Below are positions 1 through 7,192 of a DNA stretch of 40,703 bases, one piece after another. Source of the stretch: a virus; IMG/VR virus record IMGVR_UViG_3300012349_000010, positions 1-40,703 of that record. The stretch is one strand, 5' to 3'. Every line of letters starts with the position of its first letter. Position 1 is the first letter of the stretch. Made by a program: the position numbers and the translations under genes. The notes below the pieces were generated by a model. It saw only the letters and a list, made by a program, of their open reading frames with translations. It had not been told where the DNA came from and ran no database searches.

Positions 1-42
1 AAATATTCGTTCGGACGGCTAAAAATCGTTTATGCTTGGCAT
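1..42 (-). other. possible 5' end of a small ORF crossing the contig ends
   Basis: A minus-strand ATG at 42-40 opens a frame reading MPSINDF, then an amber TAG at 21-19, then PSERIF up to base 1. If base 1 joins base 40703, the same frame continues without another stop into the open frame at the right edge (40703-40587). The position, just after the stop of the previous leftward gene at 72, suits the start of the next operon gene. The amber codon breaks it: it could be a real mutation, a sequencing error, or a sign that the true start lies after it. Circularity is inference. Confidence 0.3.
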
Positions 43-71
43 ATTTATTCTTTAGTCTCCGAATGAGAGTT

Positions 72-332
72 TTATATCTCTTTATATAATTCTTTCATTG
101 TTAATAAATCTACGTTTAAAATATTTATAAGTCCAATTATCATTCCAAGCGTAACACCGTTACCTGATTTAAGATCGCTTCGTGTTACTAAAATAGTATA
201 TTTAATTGATGCGTCTAAATCTTCTAATGAACAGACAGAAGTCAATTTGATTTTAATACTTTGAAGTAAATGAAGTAAAGTTTCTACTTCAATAATGAGT
301 TCTTCAAGTTCACTCTTATTAATTTCAGACAT
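72..332 (-). CDS. hypothetical protein, 86 aa
   Basis: I do not recognise this protein. It is mostly helical: an acidic N-terminus with a leucine-rich stretch around residues 10-30 (possible short coiled coil), then a more hydrophobic half with a GVTLGMIIGLINIL segment near residues 59-72 that could be buried or weakly membrane-associated. It overlaps the upstream gene by 8 nt, so translation is probably coupled. The end of that upstream gene lies close to a GAA-triloop inverted repeat (345-361 on the + strand). It is the last gene of the leftward cluster before the left edge. Confidence 0.6.
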   Translation of the reverse strand: MSEINKSELEELIIEVETLLHLLQSIKIKLTSVCSLEDLDASIKYTILVTRSDLKSGNGVTLGMIIGLINILNVDLLTMKELYKEI

Positions 333-654
333 TGTGTTTTTCCCTTTCAGCTTCGCTGAAAACTTCCTTTTCTAGTATCTCCGTTAACTCAGTTAGCTTC
401 GCTGTCTTTTTGTTCTTTGAACAAAAAGAACAAGTTGGATGCAAAATACCTCGAACTTTCTGACCAGCTTTAAGCTGCTTTTGCATAAGCAAAAAGGGAT
501 TTTTACACTTATGGCATATTGCACGTTTGCCGACTAAAAATTCACGCTTTGCATAATGTGAACAGTCAGGATGTAAGCATCTATATATCTCGATATTAGA
601 TACTGAGCGTTCATATTCATGCAAATGAAAATAACTTTCTTCCTTATTCATCAT
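325..654 (-). CDS. small zinc-binding protein, 109 aa
   Basis: Cysteine and histidine pairs recur through the chain: CLHPDC near residues 26-31, CHKC near residues 47-50, and HPTC followed by CSFC near residues 73-79, so it probably binds one or two zinc ions. The C-terminus is charged and helical. The start overlaps the upstream gene's stop in an ATGA arrangement (a second ATG follows immediately). Small zinc-ribbon proteins of unknown role are common in phage early regions. The function is not recognisable; nucleic-acid or protein binding is a guess from the zinc ligands. Confidence 0.65.
   Translation of the reverse strand: MMNKEESYFHLHEYERSVSNIEIYRCLHPDCSHYAKREFLVGKRAICHKCKNPFLLMQKQLKAGQKVRGILHPTCSFCSKNKKTAKLTELTEILEKEVFSEAEREKHNV
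345..361. repeat. short inverted repeat, 7-bp stem, GAA loop on the minus strand
   Basis: Perfect stem TTTCAGC / GCTGAAA with loop TTC on + (GAA on the coding minus strand). It lies inside the 3' end of the zinc-binding gene. It is one of the dispersed GNA-loop palindromes found throughout this window. Confidence 0.8.
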
Positions 655-902
655 TGCTTCGCACCATCTTCTTTTTCTTTTTCCATTGTATTTAAATTTA
701 TAGGGTGCCTATAGCCTTCAAAATCTATATACATTACATTTAAATTATGTCGAGTGCACCAAACTTGAAGACCAATTTTTGTAAAACCTATATCTAATTG
801 TGCATATTCGCGTGGAGATTTATTTTCTGGTAAACTTTTTAAACATTCTTTACAATGAATATAACTTGTGATCTCTAGTTGATTTGAAATATTATGTTTC
901 AT
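651..902 (-). CDS. small zinc-binding protein, 83 aa
   Basis: Contains HCKEC near the N-terminus and CTRH further on, a typical four-ligand zinc site seen in small phage proteins. I place the start at 902 because AGGAAAATAAG lies just upstream of that ATG; an in-frame start at 917 would add five residues. The stop overlaps the next gene's ATG. The 5' end overlaps the 3' end of the frameshifted small ORF at 892-1048. No specific function can be assigned. Confidence 0.65.
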   Translation of the reverse strand: MKHNISNQLEITSYIHCKECLKSLPENKSPREYAQLDIGFTKIGLQVWCTRHNLNVMYIDFEGYRHPINLNTMEKEKEDGAKQ

Positions 903-1048
903 TCTTATTTTCCTCATCTATGCATCTAATAACATCACTTAAAATACCATGAAGTTGTTCTTGCATTTGACGTAATTCAGACATAATTTTAAGAACTTGA
1001 TCGATGAATTATATCAGTAAAAGTTTCGAGAGTTTTAATGTTGTTCAT
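892..1048 (-). pseudogene. small helical ORF split by a probable frameshift
   Basis: An ATG at 1048 reads MNNIKTLETFTDI and runs to a TAA at 991-989. One base over, the frame reads FIDQVLKIMSELRQMQEQ and continues as a coherent amphipathic helix to a TAA at 894-892. Skipping one base near 'gatataattcatc' joins the two into a protein of about 50 residues. The second half also has its own ATG at 984 (30 residues), so it could be translated alone. The split may be a sequencing error, a real mutation, or two tiny genes. Confidence 0.4.
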
Positions 1049-1052
1049 AGAT

Positions 1053-1961
1053 TTAATAGGGGTGCCACGGCGCTACTTTTTCGTACTTGAACGCTTTGAT
1101 ATTCTTTTTCAGAGTTTCACTTTCTAGCTCGTCTATATGTGTGTAAACACATGGATTAGAATTAAATGCGCCCGCACAGCGGTCCCAATTAAATTTAAAT
1201 TCGTTTTTATTTAACACTGTGTAAGCTATTTCATTAAATATATCCAACATTTTTTCTTCCCATCTTTTAAGCATAAACGTTGGGAAGTGAATCAATTGCC
1301 TTCTAAAAGTATCTCGCTGGACTTCTTTCTGAAGTCCAAAGTAATTTATCATGCCATATTTATAGCCAGTGGCCCAAGCATAAGTTAAAAACTGCGGCGT
1401 GTAATTATATAGATTCGTGACACGCTCTTGTGTTTTGTGGTCTACCCACAAAATTTCATGTTGGTTAGTTTCGCTAATTAGGTCTATTCGACCTTCTACT
1501 ATAAATAGAAACTTTTCGTCTTCAAAAAGAATTTTACTAAATCCCACCTCGGTAGAGGATTCCATCTTGCTATTTTTAAAAACTCTGAAATCGTCATTAT
1601 TATAACGAGTTACGTAATCGTAAATTCGCTTCTCAATGAATTTTTCAAATTCATCGCTTAAGCCTGCCGCGGCACATAATTTAACTTTTTTTGTAAAAAG
1701 TAAACTCATCGCTGCAGCGTCATAATTACTTAGCGTTGGAAATTGGGCTCGAATTGAATAATATGAATCTAAAATTGTATGAATCAAAGAGCCCTTTCGG
1801 ATGGACTCGGATGGGCCACCGACTACGCGGAGATTCTCTATATATGCGTACTTCCACGCCATAGGACAATTTAAGTAAGTTGAGATTTGTGAAGCATCGA
1901 GTGTGAGGATGAACTTTTTATTATTTTGTTCCATTTGAATTATTTTTAATGATTTTTTCAA
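1053..1961 (-). CDS. PD-(D/E)XK nuclease of the RecB/Cas4 type
   Basis: The RecB-family motifs occur in order: a GSLIH motif (H61), then EGRIDLI with D160, then WVDHKT with D174-H175-K176, then QFLTY with Q190 and Y194. These are the metal and catalytic residues of the PD-(D/E)XK_1 fold. C32 near the N-terminus and C262 and C271 near the C-terminus resemble the iron-sulphur ligands of Cas4/AddB, but I count only three, so a cluster is uncertain. Family members are 5' exonucleases in recombination or host DNA breakdown. It follows the vWA and SNF2 genes in the same leftward cluster. Start 1961 has GGAG upstream; an in-frame ATG at 1934 gives a more family-like N-terminus. Confidence 0.85.
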   Translation of the reverse strand: MKKSLKIIQMEQNNKKFILTLDASQISTYLNCPMAWKYAYIENLRVVGGPSESIRKGSLIHTILDSYYSIRAQFPTLSNYDAAAMSLLFTKKVKLCAAAGLSDEFEKFIEKRIYDYVTRYNNDDFRVFKNSKMESSTEVGFSKILFEDEKFLFIVEGRIDLISETNQHEILWVDHKTQERVTNLYNYTPQFLTYAWATGYKYGMINYFGLQKEVQRDTFRRQLIHFPTFMLKRWEEKMLDIFNEIAYTVLNKNEFKFNWDRCAGAFNSNPCVYTHIDELESETLKKNIKAFKYEKVAPWHPY

Positions 1962-2211
1962 AAAGCTCCAAGCTTTTTGAAAAAGCTAGTTTACGCTCAG
2001 GTATAAAGTTGGTCCCTAATGCTAAGTTTTTTAGTTTATCAAATTTATCTATATCTTTTTCAACTACGTCGAAAAGATTAAGACGTGATTTCTCTAATAG
2101 AATCTTCTCGATTAACGAGAAAGCTAAAATTAGATTCGTGCCACTTGGTATTCGGTCAAATAATTTAAGGCGCTCATCTAGCGAGCGTTCTAATTGTTCT
2201 AGTTTATTCAC
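1921..2211 (-). CDS. hypothetical helical protein, 96 aa
   Basis: A charged, leucine-rich, probably all-helical protein (LEQLERSLDERLKLF at the start, repeated K/E/L patterns after). It overlaps the vWA gene upstream by 8 nt and the nuclease gene downstream by up to 41 nt, so the three are likely translated as a unit. I do not recognise the family. Its place between the two genes suggests a partner or adaptor for one of them, which is inference only. Confidence 0.6.
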   Translation of the reverse strand: MNKLEQLERSLDERLKLFDRIPSGTNLILAFSLIEKILLEKSRLNLFDVVEKDIDKFDKLKNLALGTNFIPERKLAFSKSLELFEKIIKNNSNGTK

Positions 2212-2728
2212 TTATAAAGCCTTTTATTTTATTTTCTAATTCTTTAACATTTTCAATTTTATTCAATTCGATAAAATTGAAACTGTTGTCCACTACCGTG
2301 CCAAGTTTTGTTAGAAATTCTGGGACAGGAGGATTCCCAATATATATTATATCTATCTTTAAGCCTTTACTAGCTTCTAACGCCGTTTCGGCGTTATTGG
2401 GGCGGCCATCCGTTACTAAAAGACAGTAACTGCAGCCTTTATTTTTAATCGTGTTAAAAGCCTCCGACAAGTTGGTACTTCCTGTCGGAAGACCAATATT
2501 CGTTACTTCGTTACACGAATCGTTAAACTCAAAGAGTTTAATTCTATTTAGTTCTAATTTGCTTAGTATTTCGTTAACTATTACGTATTTAGCTTTGCCG
2601 ATTTCCGTCGTTTCATACATTGATCCTGATGTGTCGACTAACAAGCATTTACCGCTACGCGATAAATTTAGCTTTTCTTTTAGATTTAATTTGTTACTTT
2701 CTGTATGACGTTTAATTAAATTACTCAT
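2204..2728 (-). CDS. von Willebrand factor type A domain protein
   Basis: The metal-ion-dependent adhesion site is complete: VDTSGSM (D32, S34, S36), PTGSTNL (T85) and VTDGRP (D107), in a 174-residue protein that is little more than one vWA domain. vWA domains bind a partner through the bound metal; in bacteria they often work with MoxR-type AAA+ ATPases, none of which is visible here. Its neighbours are a SNF2-type helicase upstream (6 nt gap) and, downstream, a small helical protein and a RecB-type nuclease. A vWA protein inside a phage replication/recombination cluster is uncommon. Its partner could be the helicase, which is inference. Confidence 0.88.
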   Translation of the reverse strand: MSNLIKRHTESNKLNLKEKLNLSRSGKCLLVDTSGSMYETTEIGKAKYVIVNEILSKLELNRIKLFEFNDSCNEVTNIGLPTGSTNLSEAFNTIKNKGCSYCLLVTDGRPNNAETALEASKGLKIDIIYIGNPPVPEFLTKLGTVVDNSFNFIELNKIENVKELENKIKGFISE

Positions 2729-2734
2729 AATTTC

Positions 2735-4318
2735 CTAAAGATGTTTAGATAGGACGGTTTCTGCAAACTCTTTCAAAAATTCTAGGCTCTGCTCGCTATC
2801 GCCTACGGCGCCAATACCTAATTCACCTAAAATATTTCGCTTTTCATAGACTTTTTGATGAAAAAATTCATCTATTGTGTTTACTGCTATTGGATATGTA
2901 ATAGTCACTGCATGTTGTTGGCCGTCACGATGGAAGCGGCTCTCGAATTGTTCTTCGTCGGCACTACTCCATTGTCGTTCTAATACTAATGCATTGGCAC
3001 AACTTTGAAGGTTTAAACCGACACCGCCCGCTAGCGCGTTTATTACTAAAAGACGTGACTTTTGATTATTAAAATCATTAACTATTCGGTCCTTACGGAC
3101 CGTAGAGTCTTCACCGCTTAGTTTAAGCGGATTAAGATTTCGCGCAGCGAAAGCTTGGTATAATGTATCTCGCACGGAGTGATGATGAATGCCGATAGCC
3201 AAACTTTCGTCAGTGCTTTCTAAAAAATCCTCTGTCCACTCTATCGCAAATTTAATCTTAGCAACGCCCGTGATAGCTCTTAACTGTGCCAACCAACCTA
3301 AAATGTCGTTTGATTTTACTGCTTTTCCATTTTCACGTAGAAAGTTACGAAACAAGTCAAGAGTTGAATTATAGCTCTTTTTGATGATAGGATCATCAAT
3401 TTCAATTAATTGAAAGTCACGAGTTAATGCTGGCAAATTGGTTAAAACTTCATGCTTCTCACGACGGATAATGTAGTTGCTAGTTATTTCATGGAACTTA
3501 TTTAAGTAGACTGGATTAATTCGTGTGTATTGGTCTTTTTCGTTTTGAATTAACCATGTGCGACGAAACGCGTCGCGAGAATAAAATCTTCCAGGGTCTA
3601 AGAGGTTTAAAATCGTGAAGTATTCATCGGCGCGGTTCTTAATCGGCGTACCGCTAAGCGCGATTCTATATTCAATTTTGCTTTCACTTATTAATTCAAG
3701 TAACGCTCGTGTGCGTAAAGCACTCGGATCTTTAAAATGTTGGACTTCATCTATTACGATAGCTTTTAAATTTAACTTATTTAAAGCTTCTTTCACGCCC
3801 TTCCTTGATAAGAAGTCCATACTTATGATGTATAATTTAAAACCGGGTAAGATGTGTTTTCTATCTGTTATTGCCATGATGGAAAATACACCGTTGTCAT
3901 CTTGTGTTAGTGCCCAGTCGTGAAGTTCGCGCGCCCATTGGAAAGTTGTCGTTGGTTTTACAACTACTAAAGTTGGAAAAACTAATTGTTTCGATCGTTT
4001 TAGAACGATCGAGGCTTGGATTGTTTTTCCAGTGCCCATAGCGTCAGCAATCAGTGCTTTCAGCCCTGTTTTTTCTACAAAAACTACACCGTCTTGCTGA
4101 TAGTCATATGCTTTCTTCGTTTTGTCAAACGACAAGAAAGATTCATGAACAGTGTCTTTAATTTCTTGTTTTTGTGGTTCGCATTGTACTGTAATGCGAA
4201 GCTTAAATTCCAAGTGTCCACAACTATAAACAAAAATGTCTTTTTCGCCTACGGCAAATTGACTTTGGATACTAACAGGTTTACTGCACGTAGGGCAGAT
4301 TTGATGCAGGATTGCCAT
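2735..4318 (-). CDS. SNF2-family DEAD/H helicase with N-terminal zinc site
   Basis: All the main superfamily 2 motifs are visible: Walker A DAMGTGKT (K98), DEVQ (190-193), SGTP (222-225) and the motif VI region ESRFHRDGQQ near 455-465. An N-terminal CPTC (C8, C11) and CGH (C33) suggest a zinc ribbon. Proteins of this kind translocate on double-stranded DNA, in phages probably during replication or recombination. I choose ATG 4318 (MAILHQICPTC, 527 aa) because it abuts the upstream stop at 4321; an in-frame ATG at 4348 would overlap that gene and has no visible ribosome site. Several short perfect inverted repeats lie inside it, including one at 3138-3152. Confidence 0.9.
   Translation of the reverse strand: MAILHQICPTCSKPVSIQSQFAVGEKDIFVYSCGHLEFKLRITVQCEPQKQEIKDTVHESFLSFDKTKKAYDYQQDGVVFVEKTGLKALIADAMGTGKTIQASIVLKRSKQLVFPTLVVVKPTTTFQWARELHDWALTQDDNGVFSIMAITDRKHILPGFKLYIISMDFLSRKGVKEALNKLNLKAIVIDEVQHFKDPSALRTRALLELISESKIEYRIALSGTPIKNRADEYFTILNLLDPGRFYSRDAFRRTWLIQNEKDQYTRINPVYLNKFHEITSNYIIRREKHEVLTNLPALTRDFQLIEIDDPIIKKSYNSTLDLFRNFLRENGKAVKSNDILGWLAQLRAITGVAKIKFAIEWTEDFLESTDESLAIGIHHHSVRDTLYQAFAARNLNPLKLSGEDSTVRKDRIVNDFNNQKSRLLVINALAGGVGLNLQSCANALVLERQWSSADEEQFESRFHRDGQQHAVTITYPIAVNTIDEFFHQKVYEKRNILGELGIGAVGDSEQSLEFLKEFAETVLSKHL
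3138..3152. repeat. short inverted repeat with GCA triloop
   Basis: TTTCGC / GCGAAA around loop GCA on the + strand, inside the helicase gene. Here the GNA loop is on the non-coding strand, an exception to the usual orientation. The core is GCGCAGC, a d(GCGNAGC) mini-hairpin sequence. Confidence 0.75.
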
Positions 4319-4320
4319 AA

Positions 4321-4539
4321 TTAAATTCCGTAATCTGGTAGATTCCAATAATCAGGTTTAGGGCCGGACCACACTTCAGGAATTAGCTTAGTATAAACTA
4401 TTTTCTCGAGTGTCTGAAATTGTCTTAGAGCAGCGCCATGAAAAGCCTTACGTTTTTTTAAGACATTCTCATAATCTTCAAGGCGGCAAGCTAAATGAAA
4501 TCCAATGAATTTTAATTCTTTATCGGTTAATTGTTCCAT
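4321..4539 (-). CDS. hypothetical protein, 72 aa
   Basis: A small, basic-then-aromatic protein ending in a proline/tryptophan/tyrosine-rich tail (PKPDYWNLPDYGI). The N-terminal two thirds looks helical (LTDKELKFIGFHLACRLEDY). It directly precedes the SNF2 helicase gene, with 2 nt between stop and start, so the pair is probably co-translated. I do not recognise a family. Confidence 0.6.
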   Translation of the reverse strand: MEQLTDKELKFIGFHLACRLEDYENVLKKRKAFHGAALRQFQTLEKIVYTKLIPEVWSGPKPDYWNLPDYGI

Positions 4540-4633
4540 ATTTCACCTCGTGAGAAGCTCATTAATGTAAATAGTGCTTACAATGAGAAAGAAAACAAAA
4601 TACTCAAATCTTGATTCTTGAAATTTATATCTT

Positions 4634-4764
4634 CTAGTTTTCACTTGGTTGTTCCAATTTAAGTATTTCTGTTCCACACTCAGGACAATTATTTGGCATA
4701 GTATTAAAAATAAATTCTTCTTCACATTCTAAGCATCGCCATGTTTTATCGTATTTAGTTTCAT
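4634..4764 (-). pseudogene. tiny zinc-ribbon gene with an apparent -1 frameshift
   Basis: An ATG at 4764 overlaps the upstream stop as ATGA and has AGGAG seven bases before it, an ideal start. Its own frame ends after 11 codons. One base back, the frame reads TKYDKTWRCLECEEEF, then NNCPECGTEILK, to a TAG at 4636-4634: a two-CxxC zinc ribbon of about 43 residues with no start codon of its own. Restoring one base near the start ('atgaaact') joins the two. Either the gene is broken, the sequence has a one-base error, or the ribosome slips. The 60-codon frame on the same strand here is a shadow. Confidence 0.5.
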
Positions 4765-5357
4765 TCTTTTACTCCTGTTTGTTTTGCATATATTACAGCG
4801 TCCTCATAGCTACATTTCATTGATTTTTGTAATTTTGCTACTATTTTCTGAAATGGAGTTAACATTTTACCATTCTGCTTCGCAGTCTGCTGCGCAGTTT
4901 CAAACTTTCTTATTCGCTCCCGCGTTTTCTCAATTAGTTCTTTCTTAATTTGATTTTTGCTAATCTTTTTATTACAAATGTCTGACATTTCTTCCATGAT
5001 CTTCTGACAAATTGTAATAAAGACTAGTAGGGTTTCGGGAGAGCTTTGGTCCCAATAAGGACGGCGGGCGATGCAAAACTCTTTAGCTGTAGTAACGATA
5101 TTGAATGTACGGTCACTTACTAATTTATCCATCTGATGTGGACTAAGCAAAAAGATACGAAACATTCCTAAAAGCTGGTTTTTTTGCTCAATAGTAGTCG
5201 TGGCGTCTTCAAATTTTAGTTTCCAGTAATCTACGCTTGCGCGTAGCTTACATTCGTTATTATCGCATACACTGTTATTTGGTTCGTCGCACTGCTCGCT
5301 ATGCTCGCAGTGGAGAATTTTAGTTTTGCAATAATAGCATTCTTGGTAATGTTCCAT
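4761..5357 (-). CDS. hypothetical protein with Cys-rich N-terminus, 198 aa
   Basis: Residues 1-36 hold seven cysteines and two histidines (CYYCKTK, CEHSEQC, CDNNEC), likely one or two zinc sites. The rest is helical and basic, with a coiled-coil-like stretch around 140-165 and a final segment (LQKSMKCSYEDAVIYAKQ) that resembles small DNA-binding helical domains. I do not recognise it. It is translationally coupled to neighbours on both sides (TAATG upstream, ATGA downstream). The CTGCTTCGCAG and CTGCTGCGCAG palindromes near 4877-4898 are inside it. Confidence 0.7.
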   Translation of the reverse strand: MEHYQECYYCKTKILHCEHSEQCDEPNNSVCDNNECKLRASVDYWKLKFEDATTTIEQKNQLLGMFRIFLLSPHQMDKLVSDRTFNIVTTAKEFCIARRPYWDQSSPETLLVFITICQKIMEEMSDICNKKISKNQIKKELIEKTRERIRKFETAQQTAKQNGKMLTPFQKIVAKLQKSMKCSYEDAVIYAKQTGVKE

Positions 5358-5614
5358 TAATGACCTCTTGTTTTTCTTACAGATTCGCGGCTCACCATTA
5401 CGTCAACAATGTTGACTGGCGCGTCGCTTTCCACTGAGAGGCGGCATTGTGATTTGTTACTTTCCTCTCTCACGAAAAGGTTTTTGTCACAATCTTTTTG
5501 TTTAAATGTTCTGTAAGAAAATGCCAGTTTTGCGCTCAATACTCGCTCGGCGGGGACCGCAGTCCAGGCTGCCGGAGGCATGGGTACGGAGCGCACTGTG
5601 TAGAGGACTGGCAT
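5357..5614 (-). CDS. doubtful first ORF of the leftward operon, 85 aa
   Basis: This frame starts only about seven bases after the -10 box of the leftward promoter (5621-5626), so it would be translated from an almost leaderless message. Its composition (MPVLYTVRSVPMPPAAW) is unlike its neighbours and I recognise no family. In its favour, its stop overlaps the next ATG as TAATG. It could equally be a non-coding leader. A shorter protein from an internal start is also possible. Confidence 0.35.
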   Translation of the reverse strand: MPVLYTVRSVPMPPAAWTAVPAERVLSAKLAFSYRTFKQKDCDKNLFVREESNKSQCRLSVESDAPVNIVDVMVSRESVRKTRGH

Positions 5615-5620
5615 GGGAGC

Positions 5621-5649
5621 ATTAGAGCACTGATTGAGTGTGCTGTCAA
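5621..5649 (-). promoter_or_regulatory. leftward sigma70-type promoter
   Basis: On the minus strand: TTGACA (5649-5644), a 17-bp spacer, then TCTAAT (5626-5621). The spacer ends in AATCAGTG, nearly the same as in the rightward promoter, making the two promoters imperfect mirror images. It should drive the leftward genes from 5614 down to the left edge. Confidence 0.75.
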
Positions 5650-5710
5650 GTCCTAAATTTCATTTAGAATCAGTGACTTAGAACGAAATGGCACTAAAGT
5701 AGGTTTGTTG

Positions 5711-5977
5711 AAAAAAACTACCCCCCCTCTCCCCCTGCTTAGGGCTCCTGCCGGACCTTGATTCGACAGGACTTAGAGCGGACCATCGTCCGCTGCGCGG
5801 CCGCCGCTCGTTCATTTCTCGCGTAGTTATTTTTTGGCGGTCCTTTGTTTTCAATAAGTTAGTTTTCAGTTTTCTATTATATATAAACTAAAATATATAT
5901 AAAATTATCTAAACCATTGAAAACACTAGACCACTCTCAAATAGGGCTCAAATGACGAGGGGGGGGGTAGTTTTTTT
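5711..5977. repeat. 17-bp inverted repeat flanking the AT-rich core
   Basis: The left arm at 5711-5727 is seven A, CTA, seven C. The right arm at 5961-5977 is seven G, TAG, seven T, its exact reverse complement. The arms are 233 bp apart and enclose the AT-rich segment between the two promoters. They could be binding sites for an initiator or regulator. The arms are homopolymer-rich, so their exact lengths depend on read quality. Confidence 0.75.
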
Positions 5978-6038
5978 CTACGGGGTATCTTTATCATTAA
6001 AATTACGTAATTCAATGATTTTAAAGGCTTTATTTTAC

Positions 6039-6067
6039 TTGACAGCGCGCTGAATCAGTGGTATAGG
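6039..6067 (+). promoter_or_regulatory. rightward sigma70-type promoter
   Basis: TTGACA (6039-6044), 17-bp spacer, TATAGG (6062-6067). The segment ACTTGACAGC..AATCAGTG is nearly identical to the leftward promoter. The transcript would have a leader of about 120 nt before the ATG at 6196, with a hairpin around 6083-6097 (CCAAAC/GTTTGG) and a T-run at 6116-6121 that could act as an attenuator. Confidence 0.7.
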
Positions 6068-6195
6068 GGGTATGAAAGGGGTCCAAACTGAGTTTGGCCC
6101 GTACCCCCATGGTCGTTTTTTGGCGGTGTTAGCACTACGAAATTCAGTGTTTTTTGCGTCTAAACTATGATTTTTTTTTGAATTGAGGATAAAAA

Positions 6196-6456
6196 ATGTC
6201 AATTTTACGCCGTCCACGCATTCGCAATAAATACACACGCGGTTTTTACAACGCAACGATGTTTATTTGTCCAATTTGCTATGAAACACATAAAGCATTG
6301 AGAACTCGTGCTACTGTAAAGATTACGTACTGTTTTAAGCAGGCTAAAATGTTTCATATTACGGACCATGTAACGAAGAATTGTAACTTTGATAATTGTG
6401 AATATATGAAAATGAAAAAGCTTTTAGGCCCATTCGTATTTCATTACGAAGATTAA
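6196..6456 (+). CDS. small basic zinc-finger-like protein, 86 aa
   Basis: It begins with a very basic segment (LRRPRIRNKYTRG), followed by CPICYETH near residues 26-33 and a second cluster of Cys and His (HVTKNCNFDNC), which together could hold one zinc. A basic tail plus zinc site suggests nucleic-acid binding. It is the first gene of the rightward transcript from the 6039 promoter, the position typical of an early regulator; this role is inferred only from place and chemistry. Confidence 0.65.
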   Translation: MSILRRPRIRNKYTRGFYNATMFICPICYETHKALRTRATVKITYCFKQAKMFHITDHVTKNCNFDNCEYMKMKKLLGPFVFHYED

Positions 6457-6717
6457 AGACCGCAATGTTATAAGTAACATTTGATGTACCAAAACGTTTT
6501 GTTTCGTACGATACTCATTTTTTTTGTCCATCCATAAAGATCGCGCAATTTGATGATGATTTGCGCGATGCCGAAGGTACCGTTTGATGTACCAGCTATG
6601 TGTCAGTAGGACAAAGTAGTTGACACGAAGTGGCACTAAAGTCCTCTTGACGCGCATCATTATATATGTATAATCGACAGTATGGTCATGGTTCAAAATT
6701 CACGAAAGGGGAAAAAT
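6457..6717. promoter_or_regulatory. intergenic control segment with repeated sites
   Basis: It contains a hairpin AATGTTA/TAACATT (6464-6481), two copies of TTTGATGTACCA (6480-6491 and 6583-6594), an inverted repeat ATCGCGCAA/TTGCGCGAT with a 12-nt loop (6540-6569), a second copy of CGAAGTGGCACTAAAGT (6626-6642, one mismatch from 5684-5700) and the promoter at 6647-6674. The paired sites look like operators. I see no convincing gene. Confidence 0.55.
6647..6674 (+). promoter_or_regulatory. strong sigma70-type promoter of the stand-alone gene
   Basis: TTGACG (6647-6652), 16-bp AT-rich spacer, perfect TATAAT (6669-6674). Transcription should start near 6681, which rules out the in-frame ATG at 6682 and favours the start at 6718. 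Confidence 0.8.
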
Positions 6718-7173
6718 ATGAGTAGTCCTGCTCCCGCGCAGTCTACCGGACTTCCTGAGAAGGAAATTACGAAGAAATTCAAGATCTTTGACGTTGATAG
6801 CTTCAGCATCAAAGAAGAGACAAAGACGTTTAAGTTTCAGCCCGCAGCGACAAGCGAAGAGGCCATTAAACGCCTTGGCAACGATGAGAAAGTGCTTGTC
6901 GAAGCATTGAATGAAGTTTTGGAACACCGTACGATTATTGCGAACCGTCCTGCGGGCGTTAGTAAGAAAGCGGTCCTCGACTTCATTAAAGGTTGGCGCA
7001 ATGCGGAGCCGTATCGTAGCATGGTCAAAAAGAACAAAGGCGACGAAGGCTGGAAGACAGAATATAATGCTCAGACGGATTCAATCTTTGCCGCAATCAA
7101 AAACATTCCGCCGATGGTTGAGTTAATTAAAAACCTGCCATCTGGCGGCGATGAAGAGGAAACTGAAGAATAG
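6718..7173 (+). CDS. hypothetical protein on its own promoter and terminator, 151 aa
   Basis: A soluble, helical, strongly charged protein with a disordered N-terminus (SSPAPAQSTG) and an acidic tail (GGDEEETEE). I recognise no family. The start at 6718 follows AAGGGG at a good distance and lies 37 nt after the predicted transcription start. A perfect -10 box, a strong ribosome site and a strong terminator directly after the stop make it a monocistronic and probably highly expressed unit. The acidic tail recalls phage single-strand-binding proteins, but no OB-fold signature is evident; a host-directed early protein is equally possible. Confidence 0.85.
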   Translation: MSSPAPAQSTGLPEKEITKKFKIFDVDSFSIKEETKTFKFQPAATSEEAIKRLGNDEKVLVEALNEVLEHRTIIANRPAGVSKKAVLDFIKGWRNAEPYRSMVKKNKGDEGWKTEYNAQTDSIFAAIKNIPPMVELIKNLPSGGDEEETEE

Positions 7174-7192
7174 TTCGTAAAACAAAGTTTAG

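Larger units (their letters stand above)
5615..6195. promoter_or_regulatory. divergent control region, candidate replication origin
   Basis: There is no convincing gene here. In order it holds the leftward promoter (5621-5649), a copy of CGAAATGGCACTAAAGT (5684-5700), the left arm of a 17-bp inverted repeat (5711-5727), a GC-rich hairpin (5778-5795, AGCGGA/TCCGCT), the first copy of TTTTTTGGCGGT (5830-5841), an AT-rich stretch (about 5870-5925), the right arm of the repeat (5961-5977), the rightward promoter (6039-6067), nested hairpins (6066-6108) and the second TTTTTTGGCGGT (6116-6127). Divergent genes, an AT-rich core and flanking repeats suit an origin and a switch region; the origin call is inference. 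Confidence 0.55.

Noticed and set aside
4543-4725. 60-codon leftward frame with hydrophobic segments
   Set aside because: It starts with GTG and no ribosome site and overlaps, in another frame, a clear two-CxxC zinc-ribbon frame; I treat it as a shadow.
5720-5970. G-quadruplex in the control region
   Set aside because: The G-runs are single long tracts rather than four spaced runs, better described as arms of an inverted repeat.
6424-6696. 90-codon leftward frame over the intergenic control segment
   Set aside because: It runs across operator-like repeats and a strong promoter, overlaps the end of the 6196 gene, and has an unpromising composition.
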